Positions 8,996 to 17,894 are shown, counted from the first letter of the stretch. The stretch is DNA of 64,000 bases from Mycobacteriales bacterium (GCA_030447385.1 JAUJOY010000001.1:350465-414464), one strand, 5' to 3'. Notes: generated from the sequence alone by a model not told the origin. Translations and numbers: made by a program.

Positions 8996-9772
8996 TCAAC
9001 CGGGCAGCTGGTCGCGAAGCCACGCGATGTCGGTGCGCTGCCCCTGCGCGCCGCCGGGGGTCTCGCAGACGACCGGGGCGCCGGCGGAAGCCACGACTGC
9101 CAGCAGCAGCGCGGGGTCGATGGACCCGGAGCCGAGGTTGGCGTGCCGGTCCGCCCCGGAGCCGAACGCGTCCCGCGAGTCGTTGCAGTGCACGAGGTCG
9201 ATGCGCCCGGTGATCGCCTTCACCCGGTCGACGACGTCGAGCAGCTCCTCGCCGCCGGCGTGGGCGTGGCAGGTGTCGAGGCAGAAGCCGACGTCGGCGA
9301 ACCCGCCGATCCCGTCCCACAGCCGGGCCAGCGCGTCGAAGCGCCGGGCCATGGCGTGCTAGCCGCCCGCGGTGTTCTCGATCAGGATCGGCAGGGGCGC
9401 CGGCATCCGCTGGAAGGTCTTGACCCAGTTGTCCACTCCCACCTGCAGGCCGTCGCCCGCGCGAACATGACCACCGTGCACGATGAGGGCCCGGGCCCCG
9501 ATGGAGGCAGCCGCGGTCGCGTGGTCGAGCAGGATCTTGCGGGACGGGATCCGGATCCTGTTGTTGCTCGAGGCGACGTTGACGATGTACGGCGCGTGGA
9601 CGTACAGGTCGGTCGTCCCCTCGTCGCCGCGCCCGCCGGCCAGCCGCTGGGGGACAACCGCCTTCTTCCAGCTCTGCGGGTCGCCGAGGAAGAACTGCAC
9701 CAGGTCCGCCTCGCGCGCCTCGGCCGCCGCGAGGGGGTCCTGCTGGCCGACGTGGGCTCCGATCCGCAGCAT
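8996..9772 (-). pseudogene. nfo: Endonuclease IV-like (deoxyribonuclease IV) gene with in-frame amber stop
   Basis: AP-endonuclease family 2 TIM-barrel protein expected to cleave DNA at abasic sites with bound zinc. The N-terminal part (137 codons from ATG 9772) has MLRIGAHVGQQDPL, VQFFLGDPQSWKK, YVHAPYIVNVASSNN, IVHGGHV and ILIENTAGG. A TAG at 9359-9361 interrupts exactly there. The same frame then resumes with [52 protein letters not shown] and the end LRDQLPG, so no bases are lost or gained. All metal-ligand regions of the family are otherwise present. One base change explains the break: a real nonsense mutation, read-through, or a base-call error. The reading as two separate genes is unlikely because the fold would be split. 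Confidence 0.85.
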
Positions 9773-9846
9773 GCCGACAAGCGTACGAAGGCCCCGGATC
9801 CGCGAGCGGCAACGCGATCGGCCCGATCAGTGCGAAACTGAACGGC

Positions 9847-10674
9847 ATGTACGCCCCCCGCCGCGTCTCCGCCGCTCCCGGCCCGCTCGGGCTGCCCGCC
9901 GGGGTGCTGCTCGTCGCGCTGCTGCTCGTCGCGCTGCTCGTCGCGCCGGCGGGGGCGGCCGACCGGGTCGTCACCGTCACCGGCGACGGCATCAGCCCCG
10001 CCTCCGTGCAGGCCCAGCCCAGGGACACGGTGACCTTCTTCGTCGCCAAGCGGGTCCTCGGCGGCTACCGCCTCGAGAGCACCGGCGGGCCCTGGAGCTT
10101 CGCCGGCCGGGCGGGCGACCTGCTCGGCAGCGACAGCTTCACCGTGCCCCAGGCCCTGGGCGTCCCCGGCACCTACACCTACCGGGCGAGCGGCGGGGGC
10201 AAGGTCTTCCAGGGGTCCGTGGTCGTGCCGACCCCACCTCCGCCGCCGCCCGCGCCGGCCCCGGCCGCGGCCAGGCCAGGGGCCGCCCCACCACCGCCAC
10301 CGGGTGCCCCGCCGCCGGCCGGCGGGAGCGGCTCGACCGCGCTGCCGCCGCTCGCCGGCGGGTTCGGCGCGGTGCAGCAGCCCGGACCTCTGGCCGGGCC
10401 GGCGCTCGCGCAGGCGCCCGCGCTGGCGGCACCCGTCCTGCCTCCCGACGTCAACGGGCCGCTCGTGGCGCCGCCGCCGACGACGGCGGTGGCGCTGGCG
10501 CCCACCGCGGTGGCGGGGAACCTGCCGGGGCAGCCGACGATGCGGGCGTTCGGGTTGCCCTCGGCGCTGGCAGTGGTCCTCGCCGCCGGGGTGCTCTCGC
10601 TCCTCGTCCGGGCGTCGACGGCCGGCGCGGTGTCGCGTCCGCCGCGGTCGCGCCCGGGACCCGCCGCCGAGTAG
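9847..10674 (+). CDS. Exported Pro-rich protein with cupredoxin-like domain and C-terminal anchor
   Basis: A 275-residue predicted surface protein. The N-terminus has a signal peptide (LLVALLLVALLVAPAGAA). Residues 40-125 form a compact beta-rich domain (VVTVTGDGISPASVQAQPRD, then GTYTYRASGGGKVFQGSVVV) that reads like a cupredoxin-type fold as in plastocyanin-like secreted proteins, but I see no complete copper ligand set (His/Cys/Met), so metal binding is doubtful. A long Pro/Ala/Gly-rich linker follows, then a membrane segment (ALAVVLAAGVLSLLVRA) and a basic tail, without an LPXTG motif. It starts 75 bp from the divergent endonuclease IV-like gene. Function unknown; confidence is for its being a real exported protein. 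Confidence 0.75.
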   Translation: MYAPRRVSAAPGPLGLPAGVLLVALLLVALLVAPAGAADRVVTVTGDGISPASVQAQPRDTVTFFVAKRVLGGYRLESTGGPWSFAGRAGDLLGSDSFTVPQALGVPGTYTYRASGGGKVFQGSVVVPTPPPPPPAPAPAAARPGAAPPPPPGAPPPAGGSGSTALPPLAGGFGAVQQPGPLAGPALAQAPALAAPVLPPDVNGPLVAPPPTTAVALAPTAVAGNLPGQPTMRAFGLPSALAVVLAAGVLSLLVRASTAGAVSRPPRSRPGPAAE

Positions 10675-10779
10675 CCGCTGTCCGACCTGCCTGGCACCGT
10701 CGCTCGCCGGGTCCGCTCCCGAGGGCCCAGGGCGTCGCGCTGGTAGCCTCGGCACGTTTGCTGACGCGAACGCCCTCCT

Positions 10780-10798
10780 GCCACGGATCGTCCGTGGC
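10780..10798 (+). promoter_or_regulatory. Hairpin in the rpsF leader
   Basis: Perfect 8-bp stem with a 3-nt loop (GCCACGGA-TCG-TCCGTGGC) ending 12 nt before the Shine-Dalgarno of rpsF. S6:S18-binding leader RNAs controlling rpsF operons are known in several bacteria; whether this hairpin is such an element is inference. Confidence 0.45.
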
Positions 10799-10827
10799 CG
10801 CGTAGTCCACAGGAGGAGGTGGGTCAC

Positions 10828-11247
10828 TTGCGTCATTACGAGCTCATGGTCATCCTCGACCCCAGCCTGGAGGAGCGCACGATCGCTCCATCGCTCGACA
10901 CGTTCCTCAACGTCGTCCGCAACGGCGGAGGGACCGTCGTCAAGGTCGACGTGTGGGGGCGCCGCCGCCTGGCTTTCGAGATCGACAAGAAGGTCGAAGG
11001 GCTCTACGCCGTCATCGACCTGCGCGCCGAGCCGGAGGTCATGAAGGAGCTGGACCGCCAGCTCAACCTCAACGAGTCGATCCTGCGGACGAAGGTCATG
11101 CGGCCCGAGCTGCGCTCGAGCCGGGCACCGGCACCCAAGGCGGCCAAGGCACCTAAGGCCTCGGCGGCACCCAGGGCGTCGGCGGCACCGGGGCCCAAGG
11201 CGCCGGCGCCTGTCCCTCCGGCTCCGGCTCCGGCTCCGGCCCGCTGA
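10828..11247 (+). CDS. rpsF: 30S ribosomal protein S6
   Basis: Small-subunit protein S6, which binds S18 and 16S rRNA in the platform. It starts [18 protein letters not shown] and contains [26 protein letters not shown], both diagnostic. TTG at 10828 is preferred as start because AGGAGGAGG at 10811-10819 lies at correct distance and S6 proteins begin directly with (M)RHYE; a GTG at 10819 would overlap the ribosome binding site. About 139 residues; the usual ~95-residue core is extended by an Ala/Pro/Lys-rich tail (repeated APKA/SAAP units), common in actinomycetes. First gene of the rpsF-ssb-rpsR-rplI operon. Confidence 0.97.
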   Translation: MRHYELMVILDPSLEERTIAPSLDTFLNVVRNGGGTVVKVDVWGRRRLAFEIDKKVEGLYAVIDLRAEPEVMKELDRQLNLNESILRTKVMRPELRSSRAPAPKAAKAPKASAAPRASAAPGPKAPAPVPPAPAPAPAR

Positions 11248-11360
11248 TCCGCGCCGCGCGAGCGGCTGCTCAGCACGTTCGATCCTTCCCGCTCCCCCTC
11301 GTGCGCAGCCAGTGCACGCACACCCTGTCCGGCTCCAGCAGCCGGCCGAAGGAGAACCCC

Positions 11361-11855
11361 GTGGCAGGCGACACCGTCATCACCGTGGTCGGCAACCTCA
11401 CCGCCGACCCAGAGCTGCGCTTCACCCCGAGCGGGGCTGCCGTCGCGAACTTCACCGTCGCGTCGACGCCCCGCACCTTCGACAAGAACTCCAACGAGTG
11501 GAAGGACGGCGAGGCGCTGTTCCTGCGCTGCTCGGTCTGGCGCCAGGCAGCGGAGAACGTCGCGGAGTCCCTGCACAAGGGCACCGCCGTCGTCGTCCAG
11601 GGCCGGCTGAAGCAGCGCTCGTACGAGACGAAGGAAGGCGAGAAGCGCACGGTCTACGAGCTCGACGTCGACGAGATCGGCCCGTCCCTGAAGTTCGCCA
11701 CCGCCAAGGTCACCAAGGCCTCGCGCGGCGGCGGCGCAGGGAGCTATGGCGGCTCGGCGTCCGGCAGCTCCGCCGGCGCCGCCGACCCCTGGGCCAGTGC
11801 GCCCGCCGCCGGGGCCGCCTCCTCCGGCGGCTGGTCCGACGAGCCCCCCTTCTAG
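11361..11855 (+). CDS. ssb: Single-stranded DNA-binding protein
   Basis: OB-fold protein coating single-stranded DNA during replication, repair and recombination. GTG start at 11361 with GGAG about 7 nt upstream; the first residues are [20 protein letters not shown], the usual SSB opening. The OB fold runs to about residue 115 ([18 protein letters not shown], then [20 protein letters not shown]). A Gly/Ser/Ala-rich linker leads to the acidic partner-binding tip SDEPPF, close to the canonical DDEPPF. 164 residues, normal for actinobacterial Ssb. Second gene of the operon. Confidence 0.97.
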   Translation: MAGDTVITVVGNLTADPELRFTPSGAAVANFTVASTPRTFDKNSNEWKDGEALFLRCSVWRQAAENVAESLHKGTAVVVQGRLKQRSYETKEGEKRTVYELDVDEIGPSLKFATAKVTKASRGGGAGSYGGSASGSSAGAADPWASAPAAGAASSGGWSDEPPF

Positions 11856-11884
11856 CCCCTTCCCCGTCACAGAGAGAGACCCCG

Positions 11885-12121
11885 ATGGCCAAGCCACCGC
11901 CCCGCAAGCTGAAGAAGAAGGTCTGCCAGTTCTGCAAGGACAAGGTGACCTACGTCGACTACAAGGACACCGGCACCCTGCGCAAGTACATCTCCGACCG
12001 CGGCAAGATCCGCGCCAGCCGGGTCAGCGGCAACTGCCGCCAGCACCAGCGCGACGTCGCCATGGCCGTGAAGAACAGCCGGGAGATGGCCCTGCTCCCC
12101 TACACCTCGCTGGCGCGCTGA
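11885..12121 (+). CDS. rpsR: 30S ribosomal protein S18
   Basis: 78-residue S18, partner of S6. Contains [18 protein letters not shown] with a CxxC pair and [26 protein letters not shown] at the end. The retained cysteines (two in CxxC plus one in GNCRQH) mark the zinc-binding 'C+' type of S18; many actinomycetes also carry a zinc-free paralogue made under zinc starvation, which is not in this window. ATG start after AGAGAGAG. The stop is followed 1 nt later by the first possible rplI start, so translation is probably coupled. Confidence 0.97.
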   Translation: MAKPPPRKLKKKVCQFCKDKVTYVDYKDTGTLRKYISDRGKIRASRVSGNCRQHQRDVAMAVKNSREMALLPYTSLAR

Positions 12122-12122
12122 C

Positions 12123-12584
12123 ATGGCGGCAGCGATGAAGCTCATCCTCACCCAGGACGTCTCGGGTCTCGGGGCTCCAGGTGAGGTGGTCGAGGTGGCT
12201 CCCGGCTACGGCCGCAACTACCTCGTCCCGCAGGGCCTGGCCATCCTGGCCACCCGTGGGGCCGAGAAGCAGATCGCCACGATCCGCCGGGCCCGCGAGG
12301 TCCGGGAGGTGCACGACCGGGGCTCCGCGGAGGCGATCAAGAACCGCCTGGCCGCCCTGTCGGTGAAGCTGCCGGCCCGGTCCGGCAGGAGCGGGCGCCT
12401 GTTCGGCTCGGTGACCTCCTCCGACGTCGCGGCGGCGGTCGCGTCCGCGGGTGGCCCCACCCTCGACCGGCGGCTGATCACCCTCCCGTCGCCGATCAAG
12501 TCCCTCGGCTCGCACACGGTGCACGTCAAGGTCCACCCCGAGGTCGAGGCGACGCTCACCCTCGAGGTCGTTCCGGCGAGCTAG
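12123..12584 (+). CDS. rplI: 50S ribosomal protein L9
   Basis: L9, a long two-domain protein at the base of the L1 stalk. The text MKLILTQDVSGLGAPGEVVEVAPGYGRNYLVPQGLA is diagnostic, followed by the connecting helix and a C-terminal domain ending in VHPEVEATLTLEVVPAS. The ATG at 12123 gives MAAAMKLIL; the internal ATG at 12135 (MKLIL) matches most homologues and may be the real start. Last gene of the rpsF operon; its TAG stop overlaps that of the convergent GT39-like gene in a CTAG. Confidence 0.96.
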   Translation: MAAAMKLILTQDVSGLGAPGEVVEVAPGYGRNYLVPQGLAILATRGAEKQIATIRRAREVREVHDRGSAEAIKNRLAALSVKLPARSGRSGRLFGSVTSSDVAAAVASAGGPTLDRRLITLPSPIKSLGSHTVHVKVHPEVEATLTLEVVPAS

Positions 12585-14032
12585 GGGAAGCGGAAGAGCA
12601 GGGGGTCGGGGCCACCGAGCGTGCCGGACCAGTCGTCGGCCCGGCCCCGCCGCTGCGCCAGCTCGCTGAGGAGCCGTTCGCAGTCGCCCTCGAAGGTGCG
12701 GTAGCCGGAGGCGACGAGCACGAACAGCCGCTGCCGGCCGGCGAGGGCGTCGACGCGGGCCGCGACGACCTGAGGGTCGGCAGCGTCCTGCCGCGCCCGG
12801 TAGTCGACCCAGTCGATGCGTGCCGGGTCCTGCAGCGACGGGTAGACGACCTGCCGGTAGCCCGGCCCCAGCAGCCGCGCCACCGGGGGCCCGAGCTGGT
12901 CGGGGCAGTAGACGAGCAGGTCCCCGGAGGCGGCGGAGGAGCGGAACGCGCTCGCCACGTCCCCGGCGAAGGTGCGTTGGCCGCCCGCGGCCGGGATCCC
13001 GGTCGCGACACCGAAGCCCGCCACCAGGGCAAGGGCCAGGAACGGCCGGCGCGGGCCTGGAAGTGCGAGCGCGCCGAGAGCGACCGTCAACGCGACCAGG
13101 GGGACGACGACCGCCATGTAGCGGGGAACGTAGGCTCCGCCGCCGATCGCCACGCTGGTCCAGGCCAGGAGGACCGCGCCGGTGGCGACGCCGCCGGTGT
13201 GCCGGGCCACCGGGACGCGGGCGACTGCCAGGAGGCCGAGCCCGCTCAGAGCCCACGCCATGATCGTGCGCTCGAGCAGCGTCCCCGCCCCGAAGAAGCG
13301 CGGCCACCGCAGCAGGTCCAGCAGCTGCACCGGCTTGGCCCAGGGGGCACCCGTGTGCGCTGCCTGGAACAGGAAGGTCGGCAGCCACGGGAGGAAGGCC
13401 AGCACCCCGATCGTCCCCGCCACCGCCACCCGCACCGCTGGCGGTCGTCGGCGCAGCAGCCCCGGCAGATGCAGCAGCCCCACCGCCATCAGCACGAACA
13501 GCGCCCAGTAGTGGGTGAGCAGCAGCCCGGTCACGGACGCCGCCAGGCCGAGCACCGCGCCGCGGGAGGCCGAGCGGTGGACGGCGAGCAGCGCCAGCGT
13601 CCCGGCGAGCACCAGCACGACGACCAGCACGTACATCCGGGCCTCGGAGCCGAACCGCATCGTCCACGGCAGAGCGGCCAGCACGATGACGCACGCCCGT
13701 CCGCTCGCGACCGGGTCCCACGGCCGCTCGGCGCGGTCGGTGAGCTCGCCGAGGCGGGTCCCGACCCGGTAGGCCAGCAGGAGCGCGACCGCCGTGAGCA
13801 GCGCTGACGGCAGGCGTACGACGACCGTGCCCTCCCCCAGCAGCGCCATCCAGCCGTGCAGCAGCAGGTAGTACAGCGGCGGTGACCCGTCCTGCCGCAG
13901 CGCCGAGTAGAACTCCGCCAGCGGCAGCGTGGCGATCTCGACGCTGAGCGTCTCGTCCAGCCACAGCGGTCCGGACCAGAGCCCGGCGACGACGCCGGCC
14001 GCGCAGCCGGCAACGGTGAGCGCCGTGAGCAC
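12581..14032 (-). CDS. GT39/PMT-like membrane glycosyltransferase
   Basis: 483-residue polytopic membrane protein (about ten helices) of the dolichyl-phosphate-mannose-protein mannosyltransferase/ArnT-like GT-C type. The first loop has the catalytic-type acidic motif WLDETLSVEIA, followed by DGSPPLYYLLLHGWMALLG and VVRLPSALL, which are characteristic. A soluble C-terminal domain of ~120 residues follows (LVYCPDQLGPPVARLLGPGY). The GTG start at 14032 falls inside the first hydrophobic segment. The frame continues upstream without stops to a CTG at 14116 that overlaps the TGA of the preceding gene, giving a more natural N-terminus (TTLTARAPVRA), so the true start may be there. Likely third gene of a methyltransferase-oxidoreductase-GT39 operon. 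Confidence 0.82.
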   Translation of the reverse strand: MLTALTVAGCAAGVVAGLWSGPLWLDETLSVEIATLPLAEFYSALRQDGSPPLYYLLLHGWMALLGEGTVVVRLPSALLTAVALLLAYRVGTRLGELTDRAERPWDPVASGRACVIVLAALPWTMRFGSEARMYVLVVVLVLAGTLALLAVHRSASRGAVLGLAASVTGLLLTHYWALFVLMAVGLLHLPGLLRRRPPAVRVAVAGTIGVLAFLPWLPTFLFQAAHTGAPWAKPVQLLDLLRWPRFFGAGTLLERTIMAWALSGLGLLAVARVPVARHTGGVATGAVLLAWTSVAIGGGAYVPRYMAVVVPLVALTVALGALALPGPRRPFLALALVAGFGVATGIPAAGGQRTFAGDVASAFRSSAASGDLLVYCPDQLGPPVARLLGPGYRQVVYPSLQDPARIDWVDYRARQDAADPQVVAARVDALAGRQRLFVLVASGYRTFEGDCERLLSELAQRRGRADDWSGTLGGPDPLLFRFP

Positions 14033-14112
14033 CGCGCCGGGCCACCGGCTCAGCCAGCCGAGGGGGCGGACCGAGGGCGCCGCGCGGACAGGTGCGCGGG
14101 CGGTGAGGGTGG

Positions 14113-15648
14113 TCAGGCCGCGTTCTCCTCGCGCTCACGAGCCGGCTCGCGCTCACGCCGCGGGAGGATGGGGGCGTCGCGGCCGGTGCGCGCCGCCGCC
14201 GTCCCCGTCGGGTAGACCGCGTCGTTGGAGGACACCGTCTCGTGGTAGTCCTCCTCGACGTTGACGGTCCACACGTCGTGCGAGGCGCCGGAGGCGATGT
14301 TCTCCACCGTGAGCATGGCTGTGAGCATCGAGTGGTCCTGGTTGTTGTAGCGGTGCATCCCGTTGCGCCCGACGGGGTGCACGTTGGGCACCGTCGCCGA
14401 CAGCCACGCGCGAAGCACGTCGACCTTCTCGGCGTAGCCCTCGTCGTAGACCGGGTAGGCCTTCGGGACCCGCACGACGTAGCCGGCCTCGACGGAGCCC
14501 GCGGGAACCAGCCCGAGCGTGGTGAGCTCAGTCTTGCCGAGCGTGATCAGGTCCTCGTCGGTGGACTCCCACAGGTCGTCGCCCTGGCTGACGAAGTACT
14601 CCAGGCCGAGGCAGGTGAAGCCGTCCTTGACCAGCTGCGGCGACCAGGAGCCGAAGTTCTGCACGCGTCCGACGCGTACGCCGGGCTCGTGGATGTAGAT
14701 CCAGTTGTCCGGGAAGCCGGCCGCGGCGGGGACGACCAGCGCGACGGTGAGGAAGTCGCGGAACGACAGCCCGTCCGCGGCCTCGAGCACGTGCGCCGGT
14801 GCCGGGGGGTCCATCGCGCGTACGAGCTCAGGGATCGGCATGGAGGAGATGACGGCGGAGGCTGGGAGCCGCTCGCCGGTGGCGAGGACGACGGTGTGCG
14901 CCTTCCCGCCGGCGTGCTCCACGGTGGCAACCGGGGACTCCATGCAGATCGTGCCGCCACTGTCGAGCACGAGGTCGCGCGCGCGGTCCCACATCATCCC
15001 GGGGCCGAGCCGCGGGTACTGGAACTCCTCGATCAGCGTGGTGATCTGGTTGCCCCCCCTTCCCTTGCCGAGGCCGAAGGCGGACGTGATGGCGTTGAGC
15101 AGCGAGAGGTTCTTGATCCGCTGGGCGGCCCAGTCGGCCTGGATGTCGGTCGCGGGAACCCCCCAGACCTTCTCGGTGTAGGTCTTGAAGAAGATCCGGT
15201 AGAGGCGCCACCCGAAGCGGGCCGCGACCCAGCCCTCGAAGTTGGTCTGGTCCTGAGGTGGGCGCACCCGCACCAGGGCGTAGGAGAGCACGCAGCGGAT
15301 CGCCTCGAGCACGCCGAGCCCGAACAGGGCGTTGAACGGCTTGAGCGGGTAGTCGAAGAGCTTGCCGCGGTAGAGGATGCGGGACAGGCGAGGGCGGGAC
15401 AGGAAGTCCTCGTCCGGCAGGATCTCGTGCCAGAAGGCCTCCACCTCGGGCACCTTGGTGAAGAAGCGGTGGCCGCCGAGGTCGAAGCGCCACCCGTCGC
15501 GCTCGACCGTGCGGCTGATGCCGCCGACGCTGTCACTGGCCTCCACGACAGTGACGGGGACCTCCGCCTGGCGCAGGCGCACGGCCGCGGTCAGGCCGGC
15601 AGGCCCGGCCCCGATGACGAGCACGGGGGGGCGGCTGGGGGTGTCCAC
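14113..15648 (-). CDS. FAD-dependent amine-oxidase/UDP-galactopyranose-mutase-like oxidoreductase
   Basis: About 511 residues. The N-terminal Rossmann fold shows VLVIGAGPAGLTAAVRLRQ (GxGxxG, FAD) and VVEASDSVGGISRTV, then DLGGHRFFTKVPEVEAFW, the signature of the NAD(P)-binding/protoporphyrinogen-oxidase-like family that includes UDP-galactopyranose mutase relatives. The central TNFEGWVAARFGWRLYRIFFKTY text is typical of the subfamily found in polysaccharide loci. Substrate is unknown; neighbours (a methyltransferase and GT39) suggest an envelope-glycan or lipid-linked sugar. GTG at 15648 is preferred because AGGAG lies 8 nt upstream; in-frame ATGs at 15690 and 15720 are alternatives. An acidic/basic tail (ERE repeats) ends the protein. 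Confidence 0.85.
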   Translation of the reverse strand: MDTPSRPPVLVIGAGPAGLTAAVRLRQAEVPVTVVEASDSVGGISRTVERDGWRFDLGGHRFFTKVPEVEAFWHEILPDEDFLSRPRLSRILYRGKLFDYPLKPFNALFGLGVLEAIRCVLSYALVRVRPPQDQTNFEGWVAARFGWRLYRIFFKTYTEKVWGVPATDIQADWAAQRIKNLSLLNAITSAFGLGKGRGGNQITTLIEEFQYPRLGPGMMWDRARDLVLDSGGTICMESPVATVEHAGGKAHTVVLATGERLPASAVISSMPIPELVRAMDPPAPAHVLEAADGLSFRDFLTVALVVPAAAGFPDNWIYIHEPGVRVGRVQNFGSWSPQLVKDGFTCLGLEYFVSQGDDLWESTDEDLITLGKTELTTLGLVPAGSVEAGYVVRVPKAYPVYDEGYAEKVDVLRAWLSATVPNVHPVGRNGMHRYNNQDHSMLTAMLTVENIASGASHDVWTVNVEEDYHETVSSNDAVYPTGTAAARTGRDAPILPRREREPAREREENAA

Positions 15649-15741
15649 GCGGTTGACTCCTGTCGTCGTACGAGGCGGCGGCAGGGCCATGCTCCCGTGC
15701 CGAGACCGATATGACGGCACCGGGGGGGTAACGACCCGCGT

Positions 15742-16425
15742 TCAGACCGGTAACAAGGCCGCGAAGCGACGGCCCTGCGCCGACCAGGTCTCCTCGACGG
15801 CCAGGCCCGCGGCCGCGGCGGCCTCCGGTAGTCCTCTCCTGCCCAGCATCGCCCAGGAGAACCACGCACTGGTCGTGCCGAGCCCCTCCAGGCGGACCTG
15901 GCCGCTCGGGACCGCCCGGCCGACGTGCAGCTCGCACAGCACCGAGCCGCCAGGATGCAGCAGCTCACGAGCCCGGCGCAGCAGGCGCACCGGCTCCCCG
16001 CCGATGCCGATGTTGCCGTCGGCGAGCAGCACGCTGCCCCACTCCCCGGCGCGGGGGACGTCGCCGAAGACGTTCCCGAGCAGCAGCGGCGCGCCGGCAG
16101 CGCGGGCCAGGACCGGGATCGACTCGACCAGCTCCAGCCCGAGCACCTCGACCCCGCGCCGGTGCAGCGCCGCGGTGAGGCGCCCCGGGCCGCAGCCGAT
16201 GTCGAGGACCGGCCCCCGTGCCCGGACCATCAGGGACTCGTCGGCGGCATCCACCGGCCCGGCCCACCGCGCCACCGGCAGCGGGAGCACCCGGCCGTCG
16301 CTCAGCCGGAGCAGGCGCGGCGCGAGGTCCTCGCCGTCGGCCACCTCGCGAAGCCAGCGACTCAGCACCGCCGAGGGGTCACCGGCCGAGGTCGTCGCCT
16401 CCGCCCGGGAAGCGGGGACGCTCAC
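15742..16425 (-). CDS. SAM-dependent class I methyltransferase
   Basis: 227-residue soluble methyltransferase. SAM-binding motif I is VLDIGCGPGRLTAALHRRG, with the acidic residue of strand 2 in LGLELVESI, and the catalytic-loop region around VLLADGNIGIGGEP. After that come helices typical of methyltransferase domain 11/25 (ARELLHPGGSVLCELHVG). The first 60 residues look like a substrate-binding cap. Substrate unknown. GTG start at 16425. It is first in a same-strand group with the flavin oxidoreductase (gap near 90 bp) and GT39, and divergent from the next gene with 62 bp between starts. Confidence 0.88.
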   Translation of the reverse strand: MSVPASRAEATTSAGDPSAVLSRWLREVADGEDLAPRLLRLSDGRVLPLPVARWAGPVDAADESLMVRARGPVLDIGCGPGRLTAALHRRGVEVLGLELVESIPVLARAAGAPLLLGNVFGDVPRAGEWGSVLLADGNIGIGGEPVRLLRRARELLHPGGSVLCELHVGRAVPSGQVRLEGLGTTSAWFSWAMLGRRGLPEAAAAAGLAVEETWSAQGRRFAALLPV

Positions 16426-16487
16426 GGCTGCCGCGCGGGTGCTGCCGGCCCCGCGGCGCCGGGCTTCGGTAGGGCAGGCTCGTTGCC

Positions 16488-17894
16488 GTGCGCACCTCGG
16501 CTCGCTGGACGGTCGTCACCAGCGGGGCGCTGGGCGTCGGTGTGGCGATGGCCTACCGCACCACGCAGGAGAACAGCATCCTCGGCAACGCCGACCGCTT
16601 GCTGGTCGAGATCGTGGTGTGGTGGCTGGCCTGGGCGATCGCGATCGCCTGCCTGACGCGTACGACCGCCCGCGCCGCCGCGGTGCTGCTCCTGCTCGGC
16701 GCGCTCGCGCTGCGCCTGGCGGCGATCACCGCGGTCGTGCCGCTGTCGGACGACCTCTACCGCTACGCCTGGGACGGTCAGGTGCAGGCCGCGGGCATCT
16801 CCCCGTACCGCTATCCGCCGACCGCCCCCGAGCTGGCGTACCTGCGCACCGACTGGCTCTTCCCGGACGCCCAGGGCTGCGCGGAGCAGGGCCGGGGACC
16901 GGGCTGCACCCGCATCAACCGGGAGGACGTCCGGACCATCTACCCGCCGGTCGCGCAGGCCTGGTTCCTGCTCGGGCACTCGCTGGGAGCCTCCGAGCAG
17001 CGCGACCTGGGCTGGGAGCTGCTGGCGCTGGCGGCCGATCTGGCCACCGCCGGGCTGCTGTGGCGGCTGCTCGCCTCGCGCGGGCGCGACCCCCGGTGGG
17101 TGGCGGTCTACGCGTGGAGCCCGCTCTCGGTGCTCGAGGCGGTGCAGAACGGCCACGTCGACGGGCTCGCGACGTTCTTCGTCGTGCTGGCGGTGGCGCT
17201 GGCCGGACGCCGGCCCGGCTGGTCGGGTGCCGCCCTGGGCGCCGCCACCATGATCAAGCTGTACCCCGCCCTGCTGCTGCCCGTGCTGCTGTCGCGCCGG
17301 CCGCTCCGGGTGGTCAGCGCGTTCGCGGCGGTCTGCGTGCTGAGCTACCTGCCCCACGTGCTCGCCTCCGGGTGGGATGTGCTCGGCTTCCTGCCCGGAT
17401 ACGTGCAGGAAGAGGATTACACCTCAGGCGACCGCTACCTGCTGCTGCGGCCGCTCGGGCTCGTGGGGCGCCGGGCGACGGCGGTGGCGCTCGTCGTGGG
17501 GCTGGCGGTGCTGGTCGTCGTGCTGCGCCGGCTGCGCACAGCCCGCCCCGAGGACAACGCGCTGCTGCTGCTCGGCAGCGCGCTGCTCCTCGCGACGCCC
17601 GTCCAGCCGTGGTACGGCCTGCCGCTGGCGGCCCTGGCGGCGCTGGCGGCGCGGCCCGCCTGGCTGGCCGTGCCCGCTGCGGCCTACCCGGCCTTCTTCG
17701 CGGTGGTCCCGGACGGCCCGTCGGTGGAGGCCTTCCGGATCGGGAGCGCGGCCTTCGCCGCCGCGCTCGGGATCGTCGTGCTCGCCTCGCGGTGGCCGGC
17801 CGTGCGGGGGACGCACAGCCCGAAGGGCCGGGCAGCAGCGCTGCCCGACCCTCCGGTCCGTACGGGGCCCTCGGTGAGGGTGGAGAAGGACTAG
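16488..17894 (+). CDS. GT87-like membrane mannosyltransferase
   Basis: 468 residues with about eleven hydrophobic helices. The first extracytoplasmic loop has SDDLYRYAWDGQVQAAGISPYRYPP, the conserved acidic motif of polyprenol-phosphomannose-dependent alpha-mannosyltransferases in Actinobacteria; later EAVQNGHVDGLATFFVV and ATMIKLYPALLLPVLL are also family-like. Such enzymes extend lipomannan-type or other envelope mannans. GTG start at 16488 with AGGGCAGG about 10 nt upstream. Its 3' end overlaps the stop of the convergent lipoprotein gene by 4 bp. The acceptor cannot be deduced. Confidence 0.82.
   Translation: MRTSARWTVVTSGALGVGVAMAYRTTQENSILGNADRLLVEIVVWWLAWAIAIACLTRTTARAAAVLLLLGALALRLAAITAVVPLSDDLYRYAWDGQVQAAGISPYRYPPTAPELAYLRTDWLFPDAQGCAEQGRGPGCTRINREDVRTIYPPVAQAWFLLGHSLGASEQRDLGWELLALAADLATAGLLWRLLASRGRDPRWVAVYAWSPLSVLEAVQNGHVDGLATFFVVLAVALAGRRPGWSGAALGAATMIKLYPALLLPVLLSRRPLRVVSAFAAVCVLSYLPHVLASGWDVLGFLPGYVQEEDYTSGDRYLLLRPLGLVGRRATAVALVVGLAVLVVVLRRLRTARPEDNALLLLGSALLLATPVQPWYGLPLAALAALAARPAWLAVPAAAYPAFFAVVPDGPSVEAFRIGSAAFAAALGIVVLASRWPAVRGTHSPKGRAAALPDPPVRTGPSVRVEKD

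Noticed and set aside
9847-10674. Functional copper protein (plastocyanin-like)
   Set aside because: The fold text is suggestive but the usual His/Cys/Met ligand set is missing.
12024-14156. 710-codon minus-strand open frame
   Set aside because: Out-of-frame shadow of the GT39-like gene and rplI; no protein family text.
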